Assembly: GCF_018918075.1 (NCBI RefSeq)
Contig: NZ_JAHLPW010000006.1
Coordinates: 145,389 to 209,388, forward strand
Direction: 5' to 3'
DNA length: 64,000 nt
From: Virgibacillus sp. MSJ-26
GTDB lineage: Bacteria > Bacillota > Bacilli > Bacillales > Amphibacillaceae
The position numbers and the translations under genes are program-made. The notes beneath the pieces were generated by a model. The model saw only the letters and a program-made list of their open reading frames with translations. It was not told the DNA's origin and made no database searches. Shown here piece by piece: positions 8,666 through 17,735 of the stretch (the stretch's first letter is position 1; each line of letters opens with the position of its first letter).

Positions 8666-9271
8666 TTATTCTAACACATTATCATCATGAAATGGGATAA
8701 TAATTGGTTGTAATTGTGTGAAATTTAACGCCGAGTCCACCGTTTGAGTTAAATAATCCATTTTGGAAACAAGTGAATTTGGCTTACTATGTGGAGCGTC
8801 CTGACCAAAAGGTATGAAATATATTAGTTTACTAGCTAACAGTTTCATCAGGTTTTCTCCATTTAAGCCAAGTGCGTCGTTAGTAGAAATACCAGCTACA
8901 ACAGGATTTTGATTACGAAGGGTTGATTTAGCTGCCATTAGTGGGGCGGAATCTGTCAAACCATTAGCAAATTTACTTAATGAATGGCCAGTTAATGGTG
9001 CTAAAATCATTATATCAAGTGGCTCTTTGGGCCCTAGTGGTTCTGCTTCAGGAATCGTAGAAATGACTGATTTCCCAGTGATTCGCTCAATTTTATCAAT
9101 ATGATCTTTTGCCTTCCCAAATTTTGTATCGATATTTTTAACAGTATAAGATACAATTGGAACAACATCTGCTTTCATCTTCACTAATTTCTCTATTTGC
9201 GGAAATACCTTACTGTAAGTTGAATGGGAACCGGTTAATCCAAATCCAACCCTTTTACCTTCTAAAGTCAT
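8666..9271 (-). CDS. dpaB: Dipicolinate synthase subunit B (SpoVFB)
   Basis: A 201-residue flavoprotein-like subunit (family of flavin-dependent decarboxylases; N-terminal GKRVGFGLTGSHSTY) that with DpaA makes dipicolinic acid in the mother cell during sporulation. The start is the ATG at 9271, five bases after the end of the dpaA stop codon, with AAAGGGG as SD. An upstream in-frame ATG at 9313 lies inside dpaA and is less likely. The length agrees with the B. subtilis protein (about 200). The tight coupling to dpaA fits a two-subunit complex. Confidence 0.95.
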   Translation of the reverse strand: MTLEGKRVGFGLTGSHSTYSKVFPQIEKLVKMKADVVPIVSYTVKNIDTKFGKAKDHIDKIERITGKSVISTIPEAEPLGPKEPLDIMILAPLTGHSLSKFANGLTDSAPLMAAKSTLRNQNPVVAGISTNDALGLNGENLMKLLASKLIYFIPFGQDAPHSKPNSLVSKMDYLTQTVDSALNFTQLQPIIIPFHDDNVLE

Positions 9272-9275
9272 CACC

Positions 9276-10154
9276 TTACCCCTTTCTTTCAGATATAATT
9301 TGTTTAATGACATCTGCCAAAATTTTCCCCGCTGTTTTAGGTGCTACAACTCCTGGAAGGCTTTTAGCCAGGATTGCTTTGATTCCTCGCTGTTCAGCAT
9401 ATTCAAAATCTGTTCCTCCTGGGATAGAAGCAAGGTCAAATATTAAAGCGTGAGAGGGAAGTTGTTGGATTGAATCTTTATTTATCACCTTTGCGGGAAT
9501 TGTATTAATTAATACATCACATTTTTCAGTATGCTGACTCAATCGATCAAGTGGTATGGCAGTCAGTCCCATCTCGGTAATACGTGCCAAGTCATAAATA
9601 CTACTTGCAGCAACTGAAACTTTTGCACCTAAAGCTGAAAATTTATTAGCAACTGTATGACCAACTCTTCCGAACCCTGCAACAATCACACGGGATGAGT
9701 GAATCGTATAATCTGTATGTCTCATAGCCATCATAATGGTTCCTTCCGCAGTAGGAATTGAGTTATAAATAGCGACATCATCTCTCTCAAGTAACGGAAT
9801 CAATTTGACATTATGTTTTTCTGTCACATTTTTCAGATAATCATTCATCATACCAGTAAATACCAGTGTTGACTTTTTCAACTCAGAAAACCACTTCTCT
9901 GTTAAAGTAATAACTTGATTTGAAAAGATAACTTCTACGTTGCCATGATGATCTGTTCCCGTGATTGGAAGGATAACAATGTCTAATTCGCTTGGTTCTA
10001 AATCAAAAAAATTCATTTGTTTTACCTCTGTAAAACCTTGCTCTAATTTATCATAACCTACAAGGATTGTTTCCATTTTTGATAATTTACGTAGTTGTCG
10101 GATAAGTTCTAGATACCTAGCATCTCCTCCAATTACCGCTATTAGTTGGCTCAT
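9276..10154 (-). CDS. dpaA: Dipicolinate synthase subunit A (SpoVFA)
   Basis: A 292-residue subunit of dipicolinate synthase, which oxidises the DapA product to the spore-core chelator dipicolinate. The N-terminal domain starts AVIGGDARYLELIRQL. A Rossmann-type NAD(P)-binding segment lies near residue 150 (VIVAGFGRVGHTVANKF), resembling a D-isomer-specific dehydrogenase fold. The ATG follows GGAGG. A SigmaK-like promoter lies 59-88 bases upstream, consistent with late mother-cell expression. It heads the dpaA-dpaB-asd-dapG-dapA group. Confidence 0.96.
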   Translation of the reverse strand: MSQLIAVIGGDARYLELIRQLRKLSKMETILVGYDKLEQGFTEVKQMNFFDLEPSELDIVILPITGTDHHGNVEVIFSNQVITLTEKWFSELKKSTLVFTGMMNDYLKNVTEKHNVKLIPLLERDDVAIYNSIPTAEGTIMMAMRHTDYTIHSSRVIVAGFGRVGHTVANKFSALGAKVSVAASSIYDLARITEMGLTAIPLDRLSQHTEKCDVLINTIPAKVINKDSIQQLPSHALIFDLASIPGGTDFEYAEQRGIKAILAKSLPGVVAPKTAGKILADVIKQIISERKG

Positions 10155-10212
10155 GTCTCTTATACCTCCAAAGCCTATCTGAAAATATTAATTATTATTT
10201 TAATTTCCCTTA

Positions 10213-10242
10213 TAGCTTATGGGATAGGTATCTTAAAGGTGA
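10213..10242 (-). promoter_or_regulatory. Putative SigmaK promoter of dpaA-dpaB
   Basis: On the minus strand TCACC (10238-10242) and CATAAGCTA (10213-10221) are separated by exactly 16 bases. The -10 fits CATANNNTA and the -35 contains the AC core. Position and the known mother-cell timing of spoVF agree with SigmaK control. Confidence 0.6.
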
Positions 10243-10269
10243 TTAAATTTCTATGCGATTAAAAGGATT

Positions 10270-10300
10270 AAAAAAGCCGATATCTTAAAAAGATATCAGC
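10270..10300 (-). terminator. Rho-independent terminator after ymxH
   Basis: Arms 10276-10285 and 10291-10300 (GCYGATATCT type, one mismatch) form a stem with a short A/T loop. On the minus strand six T follow. It lies about 20 bases after the ymxH stop and isolates ymxH from the spoVF promoter. Confidence 0.87.
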
Positions 10301-10320
10301 TAATAAATTGCTTATACGAT

Positions 10321-10557
10321 TTAATCATCTGATTCAATCATAATCATATCTTCACCAATTTTTTTAATTGATTCCCAATAAATCCTCGTTTCTTCATTTT
10401 CCTTTTTAAAGCCGAACCATTTATAACTCGGAATGATAAACGATTGGATATTACCTGTTGTTTTATCTATCTCTAAATCTGTCTGTCCAAGGATGCCTAA
10501 ACGTTTTCCATGGTTAATATTAACGATTTCTTTTCCACTAATATCTTTATATCGCAT
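10321..10557 (-). CDS. ymxH: YlmC/YmxH-family PRC-barrel protein
   Basis: A 78-residue protein of the YlmC/YmxH family, which resembles a single PRC barrel. It begins MRYKDISGKEIVNINHGKRLG and contains the family-typical GILGQTDLEID and SFIIPSYKWFG segments. I chose the ATG at 10557, seven bases after GGAGGG, rather than the in-frame ATG at 10590. The function is not established; in Bacillaceae it is often found next to mlpA, as here. It is flanked by terminators on both sides, so it probably has its own promoter or relies on read-through from mlpA. Confidence 0.88.
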   Translation of the reverse strand: MRYKDISGKEIVNINHGKRLGILGQTDLEIDKTTGNIQSFIIPSYKWFGFKKENEETRIYWESIKKIGEDMIMIESDD

Positions 10558-10600
10558 GGGTATCCCTCCATAGTTTTGTCTATACTTCATTTATATGCAT

Positions 10601-10630
10601 AAAAAAAAGACCTATGTTCTTACATAAGTC
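10601..10630 (-). terminator. Rho-independent terminator after mlpA
   Basis: GACCTATGT (10609-10617) pairs with ACATAAGTC (10622-10630) with one mismatch. On the minus strand eight T follow directly. It begins four bases after the mlpA stop. Confidence 0.87.
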
Positions 10631-10633
10631 TTT

Positions 10634-11848
10634 TCAATTTGGCGCTATTAATGCGACAGAGGGAGACTCTTTAAATGTTCTATCAATAATTTCTTGAATT
10701 GATTGATGGTTGACTTTGTCAATTTCGTTAATAAGTTCATCAAGGGAGCGATGTCTTTTTAATAACAATTCATTACGACCGTTTCGACTCATTCTACTGT
10801 TTGTACTTTCTAAACTTAACGTAAGATTCCCTTTCATTTGTTCTTTGCTATTACGTATTTCCTTATCCTTCAGACCATCCCTTATTAGGTTCTGTATCGT
10901 CGTTTGAATAGTATCTTGTAGTTCTGACAATTGATCTTTTCCTGTTCCTGCGTAAATCGTAAGCATGCCACTGTCAAGGAATGAAGAATGGTAGGAAAAT
11001 ACAGAATAGGCGAGACCTCTATTTTCTCTAACCTCCTGAAATAATCTTGAACTCATACTTCCTCCAAGCACATTATTCATTAATATTAAGCTATAAACTT
11101 GTTCATCACCGACTGGTAAACCTGGATAGCCCATACATAGATGAGCCTGCTCAGTATCCTTTTGTCGTCGCACTGATTTCGAATGAAAATCAGGTATGAG
11201 TAAGTGTGTCGGACTAGCCTCAGATTCAAAAGAGCCAAAATGTTCTTCCACCTTGCTAATAAAGGCTTCATCTACGTTTCCTGCAACAGATATGACAATA
11301 TTTTCAGGAACATATTTTTCTCTAATATAGTTTCTTAATGAGTCACTTGTAAAACTATTCAAATGTTCTTCTGTCCCCAGAATAGGGTAACCTAATGGGT
11401 GCCCGTCATAGGCGGCATTCGCCAATAAATCATGAATGATGTCATCTGGAGTATCTTCAGACATTTTTATTTCCTCCAAAATAACTTTCTTTTCTCTTGC
11501 CATCTCTTCTTCATCAAACTTAGAATTAAAAAACATATCGGCTAGGATGTCTAAAGCATATTCCTTATGACTATCAAGGACTCTTGCATAGTAGCATGTA
11601 TATTCTTTTGACGTGAAAGCATTGACTTGACCGCCAATAGAATCAAAAGCCTCAGCTATATCTTGCGCTGTTCTCGTTTTTGTCCCCTTAAAAAACATAT
11701 GTTCCAAAAAATGAGAAATACCATTAGTTTGTTTCGTTTCATTTCTCGAACCTGCTAAAACCCAGATACCTATGGTTACGGATCTGACAGTAGGTATATT
11801 TTCTAACACGGTGCGGACACCATTTTTGCATGTATGTTTTTGAATCAA
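10634..11848 (-). CDS. mlpA: M16-family zinc metalloprotease MlpA (YmxG)
   Basis: A 404-residue peptidase of the M16 (mitochondrial processing peptidase-like) family. The inverted zinc motif HFLEH is at 46-50 within GISHFLEHMFFKGT, and the distal glutamate is expected in the segment VILEEIKMSED. Two homologous halves (about 10-210 and 215-400) match the family layout; only the N-terminal half has the zinc site. In B. subtilis the homologue is cytoplasmic and influences extracellular protease expression. The gene follows ylxY with a 29-base gap and ends in a strong terminator. Confidence 0.94.
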   Translation of the reverse strand: MIQKHTCKNGVRTVLENIPTVRSVTIGIWVLAGSRNETKQTNGISHFLEHMFFKGTKTRTAQDIAEAFDSIGGQVNAFTSKEYTCYYARVLDSHKEYALDILADMFFNSKFDEEEMAREKKVILEEIKMSEDTPDDIIHDLLANAAYDGHPLGYPILGTEEHLNSFTSDSLRNYIREKYVPENIVISVAGNVDEAFISKVEEHFGSFESEASPTHLLIPDFHSKSVRRQKDTEQAHLCMGYPGLPVGDEQVYSLILMNNVLGGSMSSRLFQEVRENRGLAYSVFSYHSSFLDSGMLTIYAGTGKDQLSELQDTIQTTIQNLIRDGLKDKEIRNSKEQMKGNLTLSLESTNSRMSRNGRNELLLKRHRSLDELINEIDKVNHQSIQEIIDRTFKESPSVALIAPN

Positions 11849-11877
11849 TGAAAAGCTCCTTTCGCTTTTAACGTTTA

Positions 11878-12828
11878 CTATCTTTTTTCACTTAAAAGAT
11901 TTTCTATTGTCCCTAGTTCATATCCTTCAGATTCTATTTCTTCAATCAAAGGTCCAAGTCCATTAGCTATTGATGCTGTTGGATGCATAAGAATTGTGGC
12001 ACCTGGATGGATCTTATCCATGACTCGGTTAATCATAACAGAAGTAGATGGATTCTTCCAATCGATTGTATCAACAGTCCATAAAATAGTTTCCATGTTT
12101 AGATTATCCGCAATATCTACAACGTGATCAGAAAAACTACCACTAGGTGGGGCAAACCATGTTGGTTCTTCTTCAATAATTGCCTCAATTACATCATTTG
12201 TTTGATTGATTTCATCTAATATGTCTTGATTTGAAAGTCTGGCCATATCAGGATGACTATAAGCATGATTTCCAATGACATGTCCTTCTTCATAGATCAT
12301 TTGGACGTGCTCGGCATTTTCCTTCGCCCATTTACCTTCAATAAAAAAAGTTGCTTTAATGTTTTTTTCTTTTAATACTGTTAGTATATCGGGAATATAT
12401 TCGGTACCCCATGAAACATTGATTAAAAAGGCCGCCATCTCTTTCTTAGGATGTCCTCTGTATATTGGAGCGGCGGACAAATCATTTAATGATACATTTG
12501 GAGGTATTTCTTTATAAGCAAGCAAAGATTCATCAAAATCTCCATCCTCTTTCATTTGCTCATATGATTTTTCTATATCGATTGTTACCCCATTTCGACC
12601 AGGCGTTTTCTTCCATACTTTATCAATATATGCATCATCAGGTTTTTCATTATATACTTTACTCTTATCCTGAATTTCTTTATATAAACTACTTTCTGTT
12701 TTTGAAACGTCTACAAATGAAAATGTTTCAATATGATTCATTACAAATGGATTCTGCAGAGAGTTAAAAGATAAACCAATTAAAATAATAAAGACCAAAA
12801 GACTAATGATATTCTGATAGCGACGCAT
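11878..12828 (-). CDS. ylxY: Polysaccharide deacetylase-like protein YlxY
   Basis: A 316-residue secreted or membrane-anchored protein with an N-terminal hydrophobic segment (residues 6-23) and a NodB-type deacetylase fold at about 130-315. Motif 2 is present as HAYSHP (188-193), and a late His lies in MHPTAS. Motif 1, normally TFDDGP with the catalytic and metal-binding Asp pair, reads INVSWGTEY here, so both aspartates are missing. It may therefore be inactive or act as a binding protein. The B. subtilis YlxY has about the same length and position, between pnp and mlpA. A pnp terminator precedes it, so it has its own promoter. Confidence 0.9.
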   Translation of the reverse strand: MRRYQNIISLLVFIILIGLSFNSLQNPFVMNHIETFSFVDVSKTESSLYKEIQDKSKVYNEKPDDAYIDKVWKKTPGRNGVTIDIEKSYEQMKEDGDFDESLLAYKEIPPNVSLNDLSAAPIYRGHPKKEMAAFLINVSWGTEYIPDILTVLKEKNIKATFFIEGKWAKENAEHVQMIYEEGHVIGNHAYSHPDMARLSNQDILDEINQTNDVIEAIIEEEPTWFAPPSGSFSDHVVDIADNLNMETILWTVDTIDWKNPSTSVMINRVMDKIHPGATILMHPTASIANGLGPLIEEIESEGYELGTIENLLSEKR

Positions 12829-13069
12829 CCATATCCCCCCTAATAATCCATTAATATGAATTAAAAGGACAAGATATGTAATTGTTATCTAAAATTAAAT
12901 TTAATACCCCTACCAGCTTTATATATAGCCAGCTTCTTACGTTCAGGTACCGCACAGTTTATGTAATATGTGACGTTAAAGAAGACTATGTGTTGTGTCA
13001 TTTTTGATTAAAAAATATATATGAGTTGGCTACATGGAAAGTTGATCTTGAATTTAAACAATTTGGCAA

Positions 13070-13099
13070 AATAAAAAGAAACTGGGGTTCCAGCTTCTT
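13070..13099 (-). terminator. Rho-independent terminator after pnp
   Basis: AAGAA-CTGG and CCAG-TTCTT arms (13076-13085 and 13090-13099) with one mismatch and a GGTT loop. On the minus strand TTTTTATTTTG follows. It starts six bases after the pnp stop. Confidence 0.82.
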
Positions 13100-13104
13100 A
13101 TTAG

Positions 13105-15228
13105 TTATTTACCTTTTTGCTTTTCTTTATTAGCTTTTTCTTCTTTTAGAACTGCTTTACGTGATAAGTTGACTCGGCCTTGGTTATCGATTTCTCTCAC
13201 CTTAACCATGATCTTGTCCCCAATTGAAACAACATCTTCAACTTTATTAACCCGCTCTTCGGCTAATTGTGAGATATGAACTAAACCATCTTTACCCTTA
13301 AATAACTCAACAAATGCGCCGAACTTCTCAATTCGTTTGACAGTTCCTAAATAAATTTCTCCTACTTCCACTTCACGAACGAGATCTTCTATAATTTGTT
13401 TTGCTTTATCATTCATTTCGGAATCAGTGGAAGATATATAAACACTACCGTCTTGCTCAATATCGATTTTTACACCAGTTTCATCAATAATTTTATTGAT
13501 TTGTTTTCCACTTGGACCAATTACATCGCGAATTTTATCAGGATTAATCTTCATTGTAAGGATTTTTGGCGCAAATGGAGAAAGTTCGTTTTTAGGTTCA
13601 TTAATTGTTTCAAGCATTGAATTTAGAATATGCATACGACCTTTTTTAGCTTGGGTCATTGCTTCTTGAAGTATTTCTTTTGATAAACCTTCAATTTTAA
13701 TATCCATTTGCAAAGCAGTAATACCTTCAGACGTACCCGCTACCTTAAAGTCCATATCACCAAGTGCGTCTTCCATACCTTGGATGTCAGAGAGAATAGA
13801 ATAATCATCTCCTGTTTTAACAAGTCCCATAGCAATTCCGGCAACCGGTGCTTTTATTGGCACACCTGCATCCATTAATGCTAATGTACTTCCGCATATA
13901 CTTGCCTGTGAGGAAGATCCATTTGACTCAAGCACTTCAGATACAAGACGAATGGTGTAAGGAAATTCATTTTCTGATGGTATAATGGGTTCCAAGGCAC
14001 GTTCTCCGAGTGCTCCATGTCCAATTTCACGACGTCCTGGTCCACGAATCGGTCCTGTTTCACCGACACTGAAGTGAGGGAAATTATAATGGTGCATAAA
14101 TCTTTTAGACTCTTCAAGATCTAAGCCATCTAATATCTGAACATCCCCTAAGGCACCTAATGTACAAACGCTCAACGCTTGAGTTTGACCGCGTGTAAAT
14201 AAGCCGGAACCATGTGTTCTAGGGAGAATGCCTACTCTTGAGGTCAATGGGCGAATTTCGTCAGGTCCACGTCCATCTGGTCGAATCTTTTCAGCAGTAA
14301 TTAGACGACGGACTTCTTCCTTGGTAAGACGATCAAGAATGGCTTTTACTTGCTTGATTGTCTCTTCTTCTTCATCTTCATACTCAGACACAATTTCTTC
14401 TTTTACCTTTTCCATAGCGTCTTCTCTAGCATGTTTCTCTTTTACTTGAATGGCTGCCAAAAGATTTTCTTTTGCTTCCGCTTCAATCTTTTCGGCTAAC
14501 TGCTCATCTTCTTCAATTAAAACAGGCTCAATTTTCTCTACGGCATGTGCTTTTATAATTTCTTCTTGGAATTCAACAAGGCGTTTCACTTCTTCATGAC
14601 CAAACATAATTGCATCTAACATGACGTCTTCTGAGACCTCATTAGCTCCTGCTTCAACCATGTTAATGGCATCTTTTGTACCTGCCACTGTAAGATCTAA
14701 ATCACTTTGTTCTTCTTGCTCAGTGGTGGGATTAATAATAAATTCACCATTGACTCGTCCAACATGCACACCTGCAATCGGTTCTAGAAATGGAATATCT
14801 GAAATGCATAATGCAATGGACGCTCCAATCATAGCAGCAATCTCAGATGAACAATTCTGATCAACACTCATAACAGTGCTGATGACTTGTACTTCATTTC
14901 GAAATCCATCGGGAAATAACGGACGAATTGGTCTATCAATTAAACGAGATGACAAGATGGCTTTCTCACTAGGTCTTCCTTCACGTTTAATAAACCCACC
15001 AGGAATCTTTCCTACTGCATACAATCTTTCTTCATAGTTGACCGTTAATGGAAAGAACGGCAAATCTTTTGGTTCTTTAGAAGCTGTCGCTGTTGCTAAT
15101 ACGGATGTATCTCCATATTGAATCATACAAGCGCCATTTGCTTGTTTAGCTAATTCCCCTACCTCAACGCTGAACTTATTTCCAGCAATTTCAGTAGAAA
15201 ATACTTTTTTATTCTCTGACATATTCAA
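13105..15228 (-). CDS. pnp: Polyribonucleotide nucleotidyltransferase (PNPase)
   Basis: A 707-residue phosphorolytic 3'-5' exoribonuclease and core RNA-decay enzyme that forms a homotrimeric ring. Two RNase PH-like domains lie at about 12-230 and 310-540, separated by a helical segment. A KH domain follows at about 555-615 ([15 protein letters not shown]) and an S1 domain at about 620-690 ([15 protein letters not shown]). The start is taken as TTG at 15228, about six bases after an AAAGGAG; the ATG two codons later is 12 bases away. The gene follows rpsO after a strong terminator and has its own candidate promoter. Confidence 0.96.
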   Translation of the reverse strand: MNMSENKKVFSTEIAGNKFSVEVGELAKQANGACMIQYGDTSVLATATASKEPKDLPFFPLTVNYEERLYAVGKIPGGFIKREGRPSEKAILSSRLIDRPIRPLFPDGFRNEVQVISTVMSVDQNCSSEIAAMIGASIALCISDIPFLEPIAGVHVGRVNGEFIINPTTEQEEQSDLDLTVAGTKDAINMVEAGANEVSEDVMLDAIMFGHEEVKRLVEFQEEIIKAHAVEKIEPVLIEEDEQLAEKIEAEAKENLLAAIQVKEKHAREDAMEKVKEEIVSEYEDEEEETIKQVKAILDRLTKEEVRRLITAEKIRPDGRGPDEIRPLTSRVGILPRTHGSGLFTRGQTQALSVCTLGALGDVQILDGLDLEESKRFMHHYNFPHFSVGETGPIRGPGRREIGHGALGERALEPIIPSENEFPYTIRLVSEVLESNGSSSQASICGSTLALMDAGVPIKAPVAGIAMGLVKTGDDYSILSDIQGMEDALGDMDFKVAGTSEGITALQMDIKIEGLSKEILQEAMTQAKKGRMHILNSMLETINEPKNELSPFAPKILTMKINPDKIRDVIGPSGKQINKIIDETGVKIDIEQDGSVYISSTDSEMNDKAKQIIEDLVREVEVGEIYLGTVKRIEKFGAFVELFKGKDGLVHISQLAEERVNKVEDVVSIGDKIMVKVREIDNQGRVNLSRKAVLKEEKANKEKQKGK

Positions 15229-15292
15229 GTAAAACTCCTTTCAATGCGTTCTATATATCATTTTATCTGTTTTACATCCCATTGTAAATTTT

Positions 15293-15324
15293 ATGTAGAA
15301 AACTGTTAAGAAAAGATTCTACAT
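15293..15324 (-). repeat. Inverted repeat in the pnp leader
   Basis: ATGTAGAA (15293-15300) and TTCTACAT (15317-15324) are perfect arms around a 16-base loop, in the untranslated leader between the candidate pnp promoter and the SD. It could be a processing or stability hairpin, as in pnp leaders of other bacteria; that role is inference. Confidence 0.4.
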
Positions 15325-15335
15325 CTTTACTTAGT

Positions 15336-15364
15336 ATTTTAATATACCGCTATTTAATTCTAAA
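15336..15364 (-). promoter_or_regulatory. Putative SigmaA promoter of pnp
   Basis: On the minus strand the -10 TAAAAT (15336-15341) lies 17 bases from a weak -35 TTTAGA (15359-15364). It falls between the rpsO terminator and pnp, leaving a leader of about 100 bases. Confidence 0.42.
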
Positions 15365-15401
15365 GACAGGATATAATCTCTTTTAAACATTATTGAATTA
15401 T

Positions 15402-15431
15402 AAAAAAAGCAGGATTTCTCCTGCTTTTTTT
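15402..15431 (-). terminator. Rho-independent terminator after rpsO
   Basis: GCAGGA and TCCTGC (15409-15414 and 15419-15424) around TTTC, extended by A/T pairs, with seven T on the minus-strand side. It begins about six bases after the rpsO stop. Confidence 0.9.
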
Positions 15432-15436
15432 AAAGT

Positions 15437-15706
15437 TTATCGACGTAGACCCAATTTTCCAATTAGATCACGATAACGTGTAACATCTTTTTTACGAAGA
15501 TAGTTAAGCAAGTTTCGACGTTGTCCAACCATCTTGAATAAACCACGGCGTGAATGATGATCTTTTTTATGAACACGTAAATGTTCGTTTAAACGAGTGA
15601 TTTCTTCAGTAAGAACAGCAATTTGCACCTCTGGAGAACCAGTATCATTTTCATGTACTTTAAATTCGTTAATAATCTCAGCCTTACGTTCTTTAGTCAT
15701 AGCCAT
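15437..15706 (-). CDS. rpsO: 30S ribosomal protein S15
   Basis: An 89-residue primary 16S rRNA-binding protein of the small-subunit platform. The sequence contains the highly conserved [33 protein letters not shown] and [16 protein letters not shown] segments. The ATG at 15706 follows GGAGGTG at six bases and gives exactly the B. subtilis length; the longer frame to 15721 would start inside the SD. It lies between ribF and pnp with its own promoter, leader and terminator, so it is a monocistronic unit. Confidence 0.97.
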   Translation of the reverse strand: MAMTKERKAEIINEFKVHENDTGSPEVQIAVLTEEITRLNEHLRVHKKDHHSRRGLFKMVGQRRNLLNYLRKKDVTRYRDLIGKLGLRR

Positions 15707-15798
15707 GTGGTTCACCTCCATTTATTAAAATTTTATAACCCCGTTCCCCTAGCAAACGTCGGAGTTTACATTTTGCCAAGCGAAGGTTTTACATTGTA
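15707..15798 (-). promoter_or_regulatory. rpsO mRNA leader, possible S15 autoregulatory structure
   Basis: About 90 untranslated bases precede rpsO. On the minus strand AACC near the 5' end can pair with GGTT near the 3' end, and GGCAAA pairs with TTTGCT inside, giving a branched fold. S15 represses its own mRNA through leader folds in several Firmicutes; that this leader acts so is inference. Confidence 0.45.
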
Positions 15799-15799
15799 T

Positions 15800-15828
15800 A
15801 GAATACATCTTTTAAGCCTAAAATGCAA
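15800..15828 (-). promoter_or_regulatory. SigmaA-type promoter of rpsO
   Basis: On the minus strand -35 TTGCAT (15823-15828) and -10 TATTCT (15800-15805) are separated by 17 bases, in the gap just after the ribF stop. Confidence 0.6.
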
Positions 15829-15835
15829 GTGATAA

Positions 15836-16786
15836 TTAATACAAAATATCTTTGTTATCAAGGACCTGCCTAATAATTTCTTCATCTTCTTTAATTTGTT
15901 CTATAAGCTTGTCCACATTTGAATATTTTTCTTCTTCACGTATAAATTTATACCATTCCATTTTTAACTCTTCACCATATAAATTATCATTAAAATCTAA
16001 TATATTTACTTCTAAAGATAGATTGTGGCTATCTGTGAACGTTGGATTAGTTCCAAGACTCGCCATTCCATGATATTGTTCATTTTTATAACTGATTTTA
16101 ACTGCGTATATTCCCGGCTTAGGAAGTAAAGCTTGTTCGTCCACGGCTAGATTAGCAGTTGGATAACCTAGCGATTTTCCCCGTTTCGCTCCTTCAATTA
16201 CTTTTCCGTAAATAGAGAGCGGTCTACCAAGTAAAAGGTTTACCTGTTCAATGTTGCCTTTCTTAAGTAATCCTCTAATCAAAGTTGAACTAACTTTTTC
16301 ACCATTCATTTGTACCTTCTCAATAGTTGTAAAGGTAAACTCATCTCTTGTTTGATCTTTTATTGTTGTCATATTTCCTTGACCCTTGTGGCCATAAGTA
16401 AAGTCAAAACCAGCAACAACATGCTTAATATTTAAGCCAATAATAAATTGATCAATAAATTTCTGGGGTGAAAGTGCAGCTAGTTTTTCATTAAATTCAA
16501 TAATATATAGTCGATCGACTTGCATATTTTGTAAGATTGATTCTTTTTCTTTAAGCGGTGTAATATAATTAACTTTTTTCTTCCCTTTACTTAAAACGAC
16601 TGAGGGATGAGGGTGAAAAGTAATTACCGCGCTTTTCATTCCCTTTTCTTTCGCAATATTGACTGCCGTATCAATCACTTGTTGATGCCCTTTATGTATT
16701 CCATCAAAAAATCCAATGGCAGTCACAGTTTCAGGTAATTCTTTAATATTCATTGTATGCGGATGTGTTAACTTGATCGTTTTCAT
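15836..16786 (-). CDS. ribF: Bifunctional riboflavin kinase / FAD synthetase
   Basis: A 316-residue enzyme that phosphorylates riboflavin to FMN and adenylates FMN to FAD. The N-terminal nucleotidyltransferase domain (about 15-180) has GFFDGIHKGHQ and the later TLIRGLL segment. The C-terminal riboflavin kinase domain (about 185-310) has GRPLSIYGKVIEGAKRGK and GYPTAN. I chose the ATG at 16786, eight to nine bases after AGG, over the GTG at 16795. It follows truB by 17 bases, the last gene of the nusA-infB operon, as in B. subtilis. No FMN riboswitch was seen. Confidence 0.95.
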   Translation of the reverse strand: MKTIKLTHPHTMNIKELPETVTAIGFFDGIHKGHQQVIDTAVNIAKEKGMKSAVITFHPHPSVVLSKGKKKVNYITPLKEKESILQNMQVDRLYIIEFNEKLAALSPQKFIDQFIIGLNIKHVVAGFDFTYGHKGQGNMTTIKDQTRDEFTFTTIEKVQMNGEKVSSTLIRGLLKKGNIEQVNLLLGRPLSIYGKVIEGAKRGKSLGYPTANLAVDEQALLPKPGIYAVKISYKNEQYHGMASLGTNPTFTDSHNLSLEVNILDFNDNLYGEELKMEWYKFIREEEKYSNVDKLIEQIKEDEEIIRQVLDNKDILY

Positions 16787-16803
16787 ATTTTTCACCTACA
16801 CTA

Positions 16804-17703
16804 TTAATTACTATTAAATACACGAACAGGTTTTATTTGGTTTATATGTTCAGGATGATTCTCATAAATAGCTAATAAATGATCTTGATATATAACGGCA
16901 AAAGGGTTTGTCTTAATTTCCTGGTCAGGTTTGGGTAACTTTTGACCATACTCAACTCTTTTTTTTGTTTCAAAGTCAACATAAAAGCGATCTAAATGAG
17001 TTAATCCACTTGTCATCGGCAAAAGTAATTCATTCTTTTCACCTTTTTGAATCGCTTCTTCAATTTCCCCAAAAGTAACAGTATCTTTTTTACTGATAGA
17101 ACCTGTTTCCTCACGAATGAGGCTATACATATGAGATGGATAACCAAGAGTTCTACCTATTTCTACACATAATGTACGAATGTATGTCCCCTTGGAACAA
17201 ACTACTTTTATTTTTATAAGACTATCATCATTATTATCTGACTCTAAACGTATTATATCAAAAATTGTGACTTGACGTTTTGGCCTCTCAACCTCTTCGT
17301 GATTTCTTGCGTACTCATATAGTTTCTTACCTTTTACTTTTACAGCAGAGTACATCGGAGGTATTTGTGTTATTTTTCCTTTAAAAGATGCCAACGTAGT
17401 GTCAATTGTCTCATTCAATAAAGGGCCCTTAATTCGCTTCTCCTCAATGATGCGACCTTCAGCATCTTCAGTTTCAGTAGCACTCCCTAATTTAATTTCT
17501 GCAATATATGTTTTTGTTGTGTCCATTAAGAATGGCACGATTTTTGTAGCTTGACCAAGACAAATGGGAAGAACACCCTCAACAGCAGGGTCGAGTGTCC
17601 CTGTATGACCTACCTTCTTCATATTGAATAATCTTCTCGTTTTAGCCACACAGTCATGTGAAGTCAGGCCTTTTGGTTTCCATAATGGTAAGATTCCATC
17701 CAC
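16804..17703 (-). CDS. truB: tRNA pseudouridine(55) synthase
   Basis: A 299-residue enzyme that makes pseudouridine 55 in the T-loop of tRNAs. The catalytic Asp38 lies in GHTGTLDPAVEG, the central part has the KGTYIRTL segment, and a short C-terminal domain (about 230-299) follows. The GTG at 17703 lies eight bases after GGAGG and matches the family start; the TTG at 17718 is inside the SD. A terminator-like hairpin lies between rbfA and this gene, so expression probably depends on partial read-through. Confidence 0.95.
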   Translation of the reverse strand: MDGILPLWKPKGLTSHDCVAKTRRLFNMKKVGHTGTLDPAVEGVLPICLGQATKIVPFLMDTTKTYIAEIKLGSATETEDAEGRIIEEKRIKGPLLNETIDTTLASFKGKITQIPPMYSAVKVKGKKLYEYARNHEEVERPKRQVTIFDIIRLESDNNDDSLIKIKVVCSKGTYIRTLCVEIGRTLGYPSHMYSLIREETGSISKKDTVTFGEIEEAIQKGEKNELLLPMTSGLTHLDRFYVDFETKKRVEYGQKLPKPDQEIKTNPFAVIYQDHLLAIYENHPEHINQIKPVRVFNSN

Positions 17704-17735
17704 TATATTAACCTCCAATTTTTCATTTTTCTAAC

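Noticed and set aside
5212..10320. Lysine riboswitch or T-box before the dap genes
   Set aside because: The gaps before dapA, dapG, asd and dpaA are too short or carry only the terminator and promoter described; no L-box or T-box motifs seen.
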